Below are positions 6,379 through 12,448 of a stretch of DNA of 22,504 nt, one piece after another (within the stretch, counting starts at the first letter, position 1; the number at the start of each line of letters is the position of its first letter). The notes beneath the pieces are model-generated. The model was not told where the DNA came from. It searched no databases and saw only the letters and a program-made list of their open reading frames with translations. The stretch comes from a virus. The DNA lies in IMG/VR virus record IMGVR_UViG_3300012683_000019, positions 1 to 22,504 of that record, one strand, 5' to 3'. Made by a program: the position numbers and the translations under genes.

Positions 6379-6888
6379 CTAAAACACGTATACGTAGCTC
6401 TTGGTCTGTGAATTGACGATCTCGGCAGCACCATTCGTATACACAAGGTAATACGATACGCCATCAATGTTGGTCACGGTATCGGTGGCAAGCGTCGAAT
6501 TGTACTGACAATTCGTCTCATCGAACCCTAACTCATATACCCAGCTGTTATCCTGCGGCCTGTGGTGGCGCATCGTCCCACACAGGATAGAGGTCAGAAT
6601 GTTTCCAGAAGTATCCCAAGCGACGTTGTAGACTTGGGTCCACTGTACCGGCTGGCAGCCCCGACCAGAACACGGATCAGAATGGGTGGATTGAGCCGAC
6701 CCAATCACTGATCCATCCGCATCAAAGGTCTTACCAAAATTGAAGTTGTGGTAATAATAAACAGTCGGGAACTGTGGCGGAAGCTGCAAGACACTGAGCG
6801 TGCCAGCCTCCGCTTTATTTGGAACGAGCGCCGAAGCGCCCACGGCAAGCACTGCTATCAGCAATGCCCTAACGGTGTAACGAAACAT
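6379..6888 (-). CDS. Secreted protein with Sec signal peptide (paralogue 2)
   Basis: A 169-residue protein. Residues 1-7 are basic (R3, R7), 8-21 are hydrophobic (ALLIAVLAVGASAL), and AEA|G at 26-29 is a typical signal peptidase I site. The mature part is rich in Tyr, Thr, Asn and Ser with few Lys, in the style of a beta-rich exported protein. It has C73-SGRG-C78 and W83, matched by C113-x2-SGRG-x2-C122 and W126 in the gene upstream. A second cysteine pair (C102, C121 by count) could form a disulphide in the periplasm. It has AGGAGAGGGACA before the ATG and a leader very similar to that of its neighbour. Phage proteins exported by Sec are uncommon; function unknown. Confidence 0.75.
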   Translation of the reverse strand: MFRYTVRALLIAVLAVGASALVPNKAEAGTLSVLQLPPQFPTVYYYHNFNFGKTFDADGSVIGSAQSTHSDPCSGRGCQPVQWTQVYNVAWDTSGNILTSILCGTMRHHRPQDNSWVYELGFDETNCQYNSTLATDTVTNIDGVSYYLVYTNGAAEIVNSQTKSYVYVF

Positions 6889-6892
6889 TGTC

Positions 6893-6921
6893 CCTCTCCT
6901 ATTGATGTTAGATATTTCTAT
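6893..6921 (-). repeat. Duplicated leader, copy 2
   Basis: The 29 bases upstream of the gene at 6379-6888 match those upstream of the gene at 6918-7376 (copy at 7381-7409) at most positions, including AGGAGAGG and a TCTAA element. This shows that the duplication covered the translation signals as well as the coding region. Confidence 0.5.
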
Positions 6922-7376
6922 TCCAGCCCAACGATAGCTGGATCGGAAGTTGGTGCAACAAGAGGATCAGGTCTGGCCAATGTACCGCTCACCAGTGTCC
7001 AGATAGTTGAGCAATGCTGACCCCGGCCAGAATATGTACAAGCGCGCCGAGTAGACTCGAAGATCTGTAATACAACAGTCTGTCCGGTGTTCGGGTTCGT
7101 GAACGTCATCTGGTTGCCAACATTATTGTAGTCACCGTAGAACTGATTACCAGCTGCGAAGTCGCCAAACCACAGCTCAGCAATTTGACTACCAGTTGTG
7201 TACTGTGGCAGATACATCGTGACCGTCGTCGCGGGATCACTCGTCTGAACGTCGTGGTATTGATGCAGAGCGCCCCAACCACCAGTCTGCGCTAGATCAA
7301 GCGTTTCTGCGTTCACAAGTGTCGAAGCACCTAGGGCAAGCACCCCAATAAGTGCTATAAATATATTGCGAAACAT
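6918..7376 (-). CDS. Secreted protein with Sec signal peptide (paralogue 1)
   Basis: A 152-residue protein and the first gene after promoter P3. Signal peptide: MFRN, then a hydrophobic stretch at 5-21 (IFIALIGVLALGASTLV), then VNA|E at 21-24. The mature chain is Gly/Thr/Asn/Gln-rich and beta-like, with C113-TY-SGRG-QH-C122 and W126, the counterpart of the motif in the next gene. The two copies have diverged strongly apart from this motif, the signal peptide and the leader. A longer open frame begins at 7436, but the ATG at 7376 has the AGGAGAGGAAAA site and starts the signal peptide. It would be delivered to the periplasm or outside the cell; role unknown. Confidence 0.75.
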   Translation of the reverse strand: MFRNIFIALIGVLALGASTLVNAETLDLAQTGGWGALHQYHDVQTSDPATTVTMYLPQYTTGSQIAELWFGDFAAGNQFYGDYNNVGNQMTFTNPNTGQTVVLQIFESTRRACTYSGRGQHCSTIWTLVSGTLARPDPLVAPTSDPAIVGLE

Positions 7377-7380
7377 TTTT

Positions 7381-7409
7381 CCTCTCCTGTTGATTTTAGA
7401 TACTCTATG
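7381..7409 (-). repeat. Duplicated leader, copy 1
   Basis: This is the partner of the leader at 6893-6921. It holds the AGGAGAGG ribosome site of the gene at 6918-7376 and the start of the P3 transcript. Confidence 0.5.
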
Positions 7410-7426
7410 TGAGACTCGACCGGGCC

Positions 7427-7455
7427 AGTAGACCACGCCGCCGACTCTGCGTCAA
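7427..7455 (-). promoter_or_regulatory. Early promoter P3 (TTGACG-N17-TGG-TCTACT)
   Basis: On the minus strand the -35 box TTGACG (7455-7450) overlaps the TGA stop codon (7454-7452) of the preceding gene. The -10 box TCTACT (7432-7427) is preceded by GCGTGG. The spacer is 17 bp. It drives the secreted-protein pair separately from the operon upstream. Confidence 0.7.
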
Positions 7456-7958
7456 GGTCCAGCGGTTCTCGTGAAACGACATGGGCCATCGTGTAAATCA
7501 GGGCGTGCACAATAGCGGATCATAATCTTTTCCTTATCAACGGCCCAGTCGGTGTCCCTGAATACCATATGTTTGGTACAAAATAGTTGTGCAGGTGTAG
7601 TCGGCATCACGGCACCTGATAACTCCTCAACCGTCGATTCGCGCTCCGTCTTATCATCTAACTTGTCCGTTCCGTGCGGGCACTGCAGTTCAGGATTTGG
7701 TAATCTACCCGATCCCAAGGCTTCCCAGGACGTGAGACGCTCGACCTTAGCCATGTTCTGTGGTGACAAGTTATACAGCATTGCACGGGCATGCTCTAAA
7801 AAGTAACGCACCTCGGGGTGTGCGCAATCCGAGTACACGACGTGGTGATGAATCGTTGTATAAGTGAGATCGCGTAACAGCGCCAGCACTTGATAAGGAG
7901 TCGGGAACGAGAAGGCCCCGTCGATCGGCGCAGGAGGTTTTCGATCGTGAATTGTCAT
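7452..7958 (-). CDS. Hypothetical Cys/His-rich protein
   Basis: A 168-residue protein. Its C-terminal half has several Cys/His groups (C93-P-H95, C127-TK-H130, C150-x5-H156-x3-C160) that could make one or two zinc sites; this is inference. The N-terminal part has a His run (TTIHHHVVYSDCAHPE). No family is recognised. It starts 3 bases after the preceding gene's stop, without a clear ribosome site, so coupling is likely. Its stop codon lies inside the -35 box of P3. Confidence 0.65.
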   Translation of the reverse strand: MTIHDRKPPAPIDGAFSFPTPYQVLALLRDLTYTTIHHHVVYSDCAHPEVRYFLEHARAMLYNLSPQNMAKVERLTSWEALGSGRLPNPELQCPHGTDKLDDKTERESTVEELSGAVMPTTPAQLFCTKHMVFRDTDWAVDKEKIMIRYCARPDLHDGPCRFTRTAGP

Positions 7959-7961
7959 ATA

Positions 7962-8267
7962 TCAGTCCGCGCGTGGAGTACGAATTGCCATACGAGCAAT
8001 ATTAGCACAAAACTGTATCGCTCGATCAACACTAGCACTGTGTAACGGGTTTATCAAATCAATACTAGTGGGTTGTTCATCCCAGCGAATGATCTCAAAA
8101 AGCGCTGCCCGATACCGTGCCATATTAGCCATCAGAACTTCATGATCCTTCAATCGTACATATTCACCCAACGATGTACCAGACGATTGTAAATCAATAA
8201 TTTCCGCACCAAATTGACTCATTCGAATCACAGTTCCCCCGATACCTTCATTTAGTGTTTCAGTCAT
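7962..8267 (-). CDS. Hypothetical protein
   Basis: A 101-residue protein with an N-terminal part rich in Gly and Ile and a C-terminal helical part (MANMARYRAALFEIIRW, CANIARMAIRT). No signal peptide, clear membrane segment or known motif. The segment before this gene gives AGGTGGGAA before the ATG, which overlaps the upstream stop as ATGA. Base composition here is more AT-rich than in the gene upstream, a possible sign of separate origin, but the sample is short. Confidence 0.65.
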   Translation of the reverse strand: MTETLNEGIGGTVIRMSQFGAEIIDLQSSGTSLGEYVRLKDHEVLMANMARYRAALFEIIRWDEQPTSIDLINPLHSASVDRAIQFCANIARMAIRTPRAD

Positions 8268-8683
8268 TTCCCACCTGCCTGCGCGCGGGCGGCGTCGATG
8301 GCGTCGCGCCAGTCATTTATGGTCACCATATCTCCGTCCGGTTCGTTCTCCACGCGGTCAATCTCTTGTGCCACTAATGTACGCACACGCTCATTGTTGC
8401 CAACGGTGAACCACCAGACGAACCGCTCCGCATCCGCCTTGCATTCGGCTAATTCTGTGCGGAGGGCGTCGTGTTCTTCAGCAGCCAGGTCGTGCGCTGT
8501 TATCCACGCTTTGCCAGCATGCGTTGTAGCAGCCAACTCAGCCCGCATCTGTTCGAGCGCGTCGGCGGCTTCCAGACTCGCAGCAGCATGTTTTGTAGTT
8601 GGCCTGCTCAGTACGTCTGTTGCGTACATATCTGCCGCTGCAAATTGTTTCAGCCGCGCAATCAATCCGTCGAGGTCAGTCAT
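8264..8683 (-). CDS. Conserved-type phage helical protein with 'WRDAIDAAR' end
   Basis: A 139-residue, Ala/Glu-rich, helical protein. Its layout resembles a loose group of phage early proteins: MTDLDGLIARLK at the start, a heptad-like middle (LEAADALEQMRAELA; DALRTELAECKADAERF), aromatic residues (WWFT), then NDWRDAIDAARAQ near the end. Members are annotated as hypothetical in genomes I recall. A coiled coil at residues 35-90 is likely. The ATG is preceded by GTGAGGATGAACG and overlaps the stop of a possible 27-residue gene as ATGA. Confidence 0.7.
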   Translation of the reverse strand: MTDLDGLIARLKQFAAADMYATDVLSRPTTKHAAASLEAADALEQMRAELAATTHAGKAWITAHDLAAEEHDALRTELAECKADAERFVWWFTVGNNERVRTLVAQEIDRVENEPDGDMVTINDWRDAIDAARAQAGGK

Positions 8684-8763
8684 GGTCGTTCATCCTCACG
8701 AAAGTACCACGAGAGCCAGCCCGCTAAAGCCGCAAAAGCGAGGTCGATAATGTGGCCGATCAT
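8680..8763 (-). CDS. Possible 27-residue membrane peptide
   Basis: A very short frame whose TGA overlaps the next gene's ATG (ATGA) and whose ATG lies about 10 bases after the preceding stop. Residues 5-21 (IIDLAFAALAGWLSWYF) would cross a membrane, followed by a charged REDERP tail. There is no ribosome site, so it would need coupling. The overlap and the hydrophobic-then-charged layout match the other five tiny genes in this block, which is the main support. Confidence 0.4.
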   Translation of the reverse strand: MIGHIIDLAFAALAGWLSWYFREDERP

Positions 8764-8773
8764 TGGTCTAAGG

Positions 8774-9031
8774 TCACGGGGACTCCTTGGGCAGAGGACC
8801 AACTTGTTTCCACGCTTCTTCCAGGAATGTACAAGGATTATCATAATCATTATTTAACACATCCTCGACAGCTAACATCAGCAATCTACAACGTGCCTCC
8901 CATGCTTTAGCAAGCGCCGCGTCATACCAACATGGGTTCGCGCGTTCCAAGACATCAGTATGTGTCGGGGGCCGAGGGATATTAAGCTCCGGCCATGGCG
9001 GTAATGTCTTACACACTATTACTATCGTCAT
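8774..9031 (-). CDS. Hypothetical protein
   Basis: An 85-residue protein starting MTIVIVCKTLPPWPEL. It has a Pro-rich first third and a helical remainder with Trp residues (KAWEARCRLLMLAVEDVL). Three to four cysteines are scattered without a metal-site pattern. The ATG at 9031 is chosen over the frame's first ATG because of the AGAGGATAT site just before it; it overlaps the upstream gene by 23 bases. No family recognised. Confidence 0.6.
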   Translation of the reverse strand: MTIVIVCKTLPPWPELNIPRPPTHTDVLERANPCWYDAALAKAWEARCRLLMLAVEDVLNNDYDNPCTFLEEAWKQVGPLPKESP

Positions 9032-9221
9032 ATATCCTCTGCTCAGGTAAGAAGGCATCAATATCCTTCACAAGTTTGCACTCATAGCCCCACGACCGGA
9101 TTCGAATCCGCGCCTCACTCAATAATTCCTGAGCCTTGATCAACTTGTTTAAGTTTTCAGTGTCGCGAGCCAAGAGGCGATCGTAATCTTCCTGGGTCAC
9201 ATATCGAACATACTCTGTCAT
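9009..9221 (-). CDS. Small helical hypothetical protein
   Basis: A 70-residue charged protein. Residues 8-45 form a long helix with a heptad-like Leu pattern (QEDYDRLLARDTENLNKLIK), so a small coiled-coil dimer is plausible. The ATG has a strong AGGAGTAATAA site, part of which is the TAG stop region of the small membrane gene upstream. The coding sequence contains a perfect 14-bp palindrome (9097-9110) that resembles a tRNA T-arm but is not part of a tRNA. Confidence 0.65.
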   Translation of the reverse strand: MTEYVRYVTQEDYDRLLARDTENLNKLIKAQELLSEARIRIRSWGYECKLVKDIDAFLPEQRIYDDSNSV

Positions 9222-9230
9222 TTATTACTC

Positions 9231-9362
9231 CTACAGGAAGAATAAAAACGCGAGAACGAGTAAAATTAACAATGGCTCAGCGCTATGTGTCGCTAGACAA
9301 GCCATCCCGATCAGCAAAAAGAATCCAGTGGCAACAATCGCAATTGCGGTATTGTTGTTCAT
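9231..9362 (-). CDS. 43-residue protein with two membrane segments
   Basis: A tiny gene directly after the GH5 gene, overlapping its stop as ATGA. Residues 5-24 (TAIAIVATGFFLLIGMACLA) and 30-43 (PLLILLVLAFLFFL) are hydrophobic, separated by a short polar THSAE loop. Nearly the whole protein would sit in the membrane. Two short helices joined by a turn recall small class II-like holins, but the protein is shorter than known ones and lacks their charged tail, so this is only a suggestion. Translational coupling to the GH5 gene points to a linked role. Confidence 0.55.
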   Translation of the reverse strand: MNNNTAIAIVATGFFLLIGMACLATHSAEPLLILLVLAFLFFL

Positions 9363-10678
9363 TTACTCACGATCCAGTCATGATAGACCTTGCCATACCC
9401 GTCAGTGGGCGTGCCAATGATGTCCTTAATAAGCACGTTGTCAGCGTTGTTCCAGACGTTCCAACCCCAACCAAGGACCCCGACGCTACCTGGGTGCGTT
9501 AAGTTCATCTTGTCGACCCACGCCAGCGCATTGGTGACAAATGGCTCATTGGGCGTACCGACTGTGTTATGACCCCCAGTCTCGGTCACCACAACTGGAT
9601 ACCCTGCAGCCACGACACTTTCTGCCCACGGATAAGCATTGGGCGACCAGTCAGGGACGTTGTACGCCGCACTGCCAAACATTGTGTTGTAAGCAGGATA
9701 GAGGTGCCAGACGGCCCCGATATTGTCAAGCGGATCGATGACCTTGCTTAGAACCCATGTGCTAAGTTTCTTGGCATAATTCGGACAACTAACCAGAATG
9801 AGATTGGTGGCCCCGACAATCCTGATCGCATTAGTCATAGTCTGGAAACCAAGGACATTCCAGTTCTGTAAAATATCGTACGCCCCCACACCAGTCTCGT
9901 TTGGGAAACGATTAGCCAACCCACCAATTAACATCAGCATTGACTGGTCTGGACCACCGGCTGCCGGAATGCCACCATAGATGTCAAGGAACGGCTCATT
10001 GAACAGTTCGAAAATGACGTTATGATAACCCATATAAGCCGTGGCTACTTGCTGCCAGAACAACAGGTCGGTATCAGCATTTGCAAATGGAGGCTGGCCG
10101 GAGGGCAAAAGATTACCAGTAACGATCGGCAACCCGATGGTCACCTTAGGGGCACTCCAGTGCAGGTCCAAAATCACATATAAACCAACAGCTGTGGCTG
10201 CCTGCACAGCCTTTAAAACCGCGCCCTGATAACCAAACACTGCGCCCGGATCAGCCGCCACCGGCGTGCCATCACCTTTAATGCAGGGCAGTCCCAACCA
10301 ACTGGCGGCATTGAGCGGAATCCGCACGACATTGGCTTTCCAAGTCTTGACGATATTGAAATCTGGCGTACCAAGCCCAGAATCGCCCCAGTAGTTGTAA
10401 CTGCCGTCAGCATTCTTGGCCCAACCATGCACTGCAGTCGATTCCAGGCCCGAGACGTTTACGCCACGTAACTGGACAGGGACGTTGTTGCCATCAATCA
10501 AGATGGGACCGGAACGTTTGATGGTGATGCTACCGGCAACTGGCGGTAACGGCGGCTGCACGACAGGTATCACTGGACGCGGGACAAAATACGGAGTGAG
10601 AGCCGTAACAAGAGATGCTAGGTCAATGGAGCCTGTGCCGGTCAACGAAAGCTTAATTGGAAGAGTCGGCGTGGCCAT
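9359..10678 (-). CDS. GH5-type glycoside hydrolase (endoglucanase-like)
   Basis: A 439-residue enzyme predicted to cut beta-1,4-linked or similar glucan chains. The GH5 landmarks appear in the right order: RGVNVSGLE (71-79), VVRIPL (117-122), DLHWS (171-175), FELFNEP (223-229, acid/base E228), HLYP (325-328), TETGG (365-369, nucleophile E366) and a Trp-rich GWGWNVW (403-409). Before it lie a short 30-residue segment and a Pro-rich linker (residues 32-48). There is no signal peptide, so the product stays in the cell until lysis or is packed into the virion. The start has AAGGAGAAAAGTC. It lies between two tiny membrane genes. The substrate could be host cellulose or exopolysaccharide, or plant polymer; sequence alone cannot decide. 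Confidence 0.88.
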   Translation of the reverse strand: MATPTLPIKLSLTGTGSIDLASLVTALTPYFVPRPVIPVVQPPLPPVAGSITIKRSGPILIDGNNVPVQLRGVNVSGLESTAVHGWAKNADGSYNYWGDSGLGTPDFNIVKTWKANVVRIPLNAASWLGLPCIKGDGTPVAADPGAVFGYQGAVLKAVQAATAVGLYVILDLHWSAPKVTIGLPIVTGNLLPSGQPPFANADTDLLFWQQVATAYMGYHNVIFELFNEPFLDIYGGIPAAGGPDQSMLMLIGGLANRFPNETGVGAYDILQNWNVLGFQTMTNAIRIVGATNLILVSCPNYAKKLSTWVLSKVIDPLDNIGAVWHLYPAYNTMFGSAAYNVPDWSPNAYPWAESVVAAGYPVVVTETGGHNTVGTPNEPFVTNALAWVDKMNLTHPGSVGVLGWGWNVWNNADNVLIKDIIGTPTDGYGKVYHDWIVSK

Positions 10679-10693
10679 GACTTTTCTCCTTCG

Positions 10694-10795
10694 TCACAGT
10701 GTCTTTCCCAGTATCAGTGCTGTAACCACTACGACACACAATAACAACAACAATAGCTTAAACACTGCCTCACCCCAACCATCAGGCTGGTTCAC
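10694..10795 (-). CDS. 33-residue single-pass membrane peptide
   Basis: A tiny gene just before the GH5 gene. The start is a GTG overlapping the upstream stop as GTGA, with GGGGAGATGGCCAA before it. Residues 14-29 (LLLLLLCVVVVTALIL) form an uninterrupted hydrophobic helix; the N terminus is polar (NQPDGWGEA) and the end is GKTL. Its stop lies just before the GH5 ribosome site. The product is almost certainly membrane-embedded if made. No known family. Together with the 43-residue gene after GH5 it brackets the enzyme gene. Confidence 0.55.
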   Translation of the reverse strand: MNQPDGWGEAVFKLLLLLLCVVVVTALILGKTL

Positions 10796-11313
10796 TTGGC
10801 CATCTCCCCGTGATATTGCCAATGGTGGTGCGTTCCATCCCCATCTACACATTCCAACCAAGGCCCAGCTCCGTTAAAACGTCTCCAGGTAATTGGCTTT
10901 AGTCCTTTGTTTGTGGCTATTCCATCAAACGCTACTTGTACTTGTTCGTACGTTTCATAGCCATGCCAACTTTCACCATTAGGACGCTGATCATGCCGTG
11001 GGTCAAACCACCATGAATGTGAAATAACATGCATGAAGACTTTATTACGGTCCTTAAGACGAACTCCGCCAAACCCAGCAGTCCCATGCCCTGTTGAGTT
11101 ATTCCACTCGACAAACGTTTGATCTTTCGGTGGCGCCTTTACCGTAAAAAGAGTGTGCTTTGTGACACCATGCTCTACAGCTACCCGACGCAGCTCATTC
11201 ATGGCTGAGTGGTAAGTTCGGTGTGTGGTGCGCGATTGTTTCCTGGAAATTGGCACGCCCTTGGCGTCCAGCTCCATGAACACGTTATAATAGGTGGGTC
11301 GTGGGGTTTGCAT
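10792..11313 (-). CDS. Hypothetical protein, first gene of the GH5 unit
   Basis: A soluble protein of about 173 residues, rich in His, Trp and Gly in its second half (SHSWWFDPRHD, SWHGYETYEQV, HHHWQYHG). The His clusters may bind metal, but there is no pattern I can assign. The first half has a helix with TYHSAMNELRRVAVEHG. The ATG at 11313 has no Shine-Dalgarno sequence. The predicted transcript from P6 starts only about 18 bases upstream, so the message may be almost leaderless. A GTG at 11322 is an alternative. It heads the unit that includes GH5 and its two small membrane genes. Confidence 0.7.
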   Translation of the reverse strand: MQTPRPTYYNVFMELDAKGVPISRKQSRTTHRTYHSAMNELRRVAVEHGVTKHTLFTVKAPPKDQTFVEWNNSTGHGTAGFGGVRLKDRNKVFMHVISHSWWFDPRHDQRPNGESWHGYETYEQVQVAFDGIATNKGLKPITWRRFNGAGPWLECVDGDGTHHHWQYHGEMAK

Positions 11314-11337
11314 GTGAGTCACCGAGAGTCGAGCGCC

Positions 11338-11366
11338 ATTCTACCACGCAGAGCGCGTGGCGTGAA
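11338..11366 (-). promoter_or_regulatory. Promoter P6 with palindromic spacer
   Basis: On the minus strand the -35 box TTCACG (11366-11361), a 17-bp spacer and the -10 box TAGAAT (11343-11338) form a good promoter. The last three spacer bases (TGG) extend the -10 box. The whole spacer is a perfect inverted repeat, CCACGC-N5-GCGTGG, placed where a repressor could block RNA polymerase. It drives the GH5 unit. Confidence 0.6.
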
Positions 11367-11392
11367 GATCGAAGGATTCCAGGACGCAGGAC

Positions 11393-11421
11393 TTGTGGCG
11401 CGAGGCGAGATGTGGTAGAAT
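11393..11421 (+). promoter_or_regulatory. Rightward promoter for the non-coding island
   Basis: On the plus strand TGTGGTAGAAT (-10 box TAGAAT at 11416-11421, extended by TGG) has the same core as P6, with a weak -35 TTGTGG 17 bp upstream. P6 and this promoter point away from each other from a common region of about 85 bp. A transcript would start near 11428 and enter a stretch with no gene. Confidence 0.5.
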
Positions 11422-11427
11422 TGTGAC

Positions 11428-11856
11428 TCGGCGTAGAAGAACAAAGAAAGCCGACTCCGTTACCTCCAGTGTACCGTCCGGGCGCGTGCGAGGTGGATAC
11501 AAGGAATACGCGCGATAGGGTACAGACCTTGTTAATCTTCGATTGATCTATAACAGACGAGCATAGACGAGGCATTCGGCTATGTCGTGCATCGCACCAT
11601 CGACCATATTCGCACACGGTCGAAGGATACAGATGGGGGAACGATCGATGATAAGCAGCTCTTCTACGGAGTATACGGGCGACTCTGAAGAATGAAAAGC
11701 GGTCTGTATCCACTGTGGATAGTCGTGTGTAGGGTGCCGCGCGCCTCCGATTCTCTCCACGAGCGGATAGGGGTCGGTTCGCGGAGTGACTCATTCTCGG
11801 GAGGCCCGCCGGTACGCGAGGGTCGGGGGCCAATTCCCGCCGACCCTCGACTAGTT
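11428..11856 (+). ncRNA. Candidate large structured phage RNA (about 420 nt)
   Basis: No believable protein is encoded here on either strand, yet many segments are complementary in nested order. They are TCGGC/GCCGA (11428/11450), TGTACC/GGTACA (11470/11519) enclosing GCGCGT/ACGCGC (11482/11508), ACGA-g-CATAG/CTATGTCGT (11557/11580), TCGACC/GGTCGA (11600/11618), a 9-bp long-range pair GGATACAGA/TCTGTATCC (11625/11703), GCCTCC/GGAGGC (11743/11800) enclosing CTCC/GGAG and GCG/CGC, and the terminal 10-bp hairpin. A promoter lies at the left end and a terminator-like hairpin at the right. It does not match tmRNA, RNase P RNA or tRNA as far as I can see. The strand is inferred from the promoter. 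Confidence 0.5.
11817..11849. terminator. Strong 10-bp hairpin between convergent units
   Basis: CGAGGGTCGG (11817-11826) and CCGACCCTCG (11840-11849) are perfectly complementary, with a 13-base loop that can pair further (GGG/CCC). On the plus strand it ends the structured RNA region and is followed by a weak TAGTTT. On the minus strand it lies 7 bases after the stop of the gene at 11857-12069. It could stop transcription from both sides, although neither side has a long U run. Confidence 0.6.
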
Positions 11857-12069
11857 TCAGATGACCTTGGCCGGTCGGCCCGGTGCGCCCTTCTTGGTGT
11901 AAACGTTCAGCCCGAAGCTGATTTCGTCGTGGGGCGATGGCAACTTGGCGTTTCCCTGTGTGGAAGCGATGTTGAGCGTAGCGCCTGAGGTGCTAGGCCC
12001 AAAGCGCTTGGAAAGGTCCACGGTGATGGTCAGTGTGTGGCCGTTGATTTTGTAGTCGACGTTTGTCAC
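11857..12069 (-). CDS. Small conserved-type beta protein
   Basis: A 70-residue protein. The core (GHTLTITVDLSKRFGPS, SGATLNIASTQGNAKLP, ISFGLNVYTKK) resembles a small hypothetical family I recall from phages and bacteria with the pattern DLSK-x-FGPS-x-SGKT-x-I-AST-x-GN. No function is known to me. The start is GTG at 12069 (VTNVDYKING), chosen because AGAGGAAAATCAA precedes it and the upstream part of the frame has no similarity to a protein. It is the only gene between promoter P4 and the hairpin at 11817-11849, so it is probably a single-gene transcript. Confidence 0.7.
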   Translation of the reverse strand: MTNVDYKINGHTLTITVDLSKRFGPSTSGATLNIASTQGNAKLPSPHDEISFGLNVYTKKGAPGRPAKVI

Positions 12070-12094
12070 TTGATTTTCCTCTATTCCATGTGTA

Positions 12095-12110
12095 CGTGCA
12101 TGTGTGCACG
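12095..12110 (-). other. Leader hairpin in the P4 transcript
   Basis: CGTGCA-TGTG-TGCACG forms a perfect 6-bp stem with a 4-base loop between promoter P4 and the start of the gene at 11857-12069. It may stabilise the message or serve as a binding site. Nothing further can be seen. Confidence 0.4.
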
Positions 12111-12115
12111 GAGAC

Positions 12116-12144
12116 AGTAGACCACGGTGGGAGTCTCGCGTCAA
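12116..12144 (-). promoter_or_regulatory. Early promoter P4 (TTGACG-N17-TGG-TCTACT)
   Basis: The -35 box TTGACG (12144-12139), 17-bp spacer and -10 box TCTACT (12121-12116) with TGG before it match P1-P3, including CCGTGGTCTACTG. It lies just downstream of the stop of the gene at 12155-12430 and drives the gene at 11857-12069. Confidence 0.7.
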
Positions 12145-12154
12145 GATTTAAGGG

Positions 12155-12430
12155 TTACGTGAAAAATCCTTCGTCGTGCTCTGACAACCAGCCTTGGCCA
12201 ATGCTGTCAAGTGCATCGAGCAACGATTCTGGGTCGTTCGCCCCGTAGCGATCGAAATAGTTCAAACTCCGCTTGCCACCCGACAGATGGACAACGCCGC
12301 CTGGGGTGTCAAGCATCCAGTGTCCGTCTTGGTGGGCCAGCACCCGGAAACCGTTGTCCTTTGCCAGTTGACGCCAGCGTTTGATAGTCCAGCGCGTGCC
12401 TTGGCCTGTTAGCCTATAAGCAGTGCTCAT
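12155..12430 (-). CDS. Hypothetical protein
   Basis: A 91-residue protein with Trp-rich, mixed-charge sequence. RWTIKRWRQLAKDNGFRVL near the N terminus may be a basic helix, followed by a beta-like part (GHWMLDTPGGVVHLSGG) and an acidic end (DPESLLDALDSIGQGWLSEHDEG). No family recognised. The ATG at 12430 is preferred over an earlier one because of the strong AGGAGGAACC site. A GC-rich hairpin lies between it and the preceding gene. Confidence 0.7.
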   Translation of the reverse strand: MSTAYRLTGQGTRWTIKRWRQLAKDNGFRVLAHQDGHWMLDTPGGVVHLSGGKRSLNYFDRYGANDPESLLDALDSIGQGWLSEHDEGFFT

Positions 12431-12448
12431 GGTTCCTCCTAGCAGTTG

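Noticed and set aside
6161-6382. 73-codon plus-strand frame over the gap before the secreted-protein pair
   Set aside because: No ribosome site, composition not protein-like, and opposite to all neighbours; the minus-strand 46-residue gene is better supported.
9097-9110. tRNA T-arm-like sequence (CGGATTCGAATCCG)
   Set aside because: It is a perfect palindrome inside a good coding sequence; no acceptor, D or anticodon arm surrounds it.
11461-11524. RNase P RNA or tmRNA within the structured region
   Set aside because: The core motifs of those RNAs (for example the conserved GAGGAAAGTC and the tRNA-like ends) were not found.
11285-11833. 182-codon minus-strand open frame across the non-coding island
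   Set aside because: Composition is Arg/Ser/Pro/His-rich without protein-like patterns, there is no ribosome site, and it overlaps promoter P6 and the start of the 10792-11313 gene. The complementary segments fit an RNA better.
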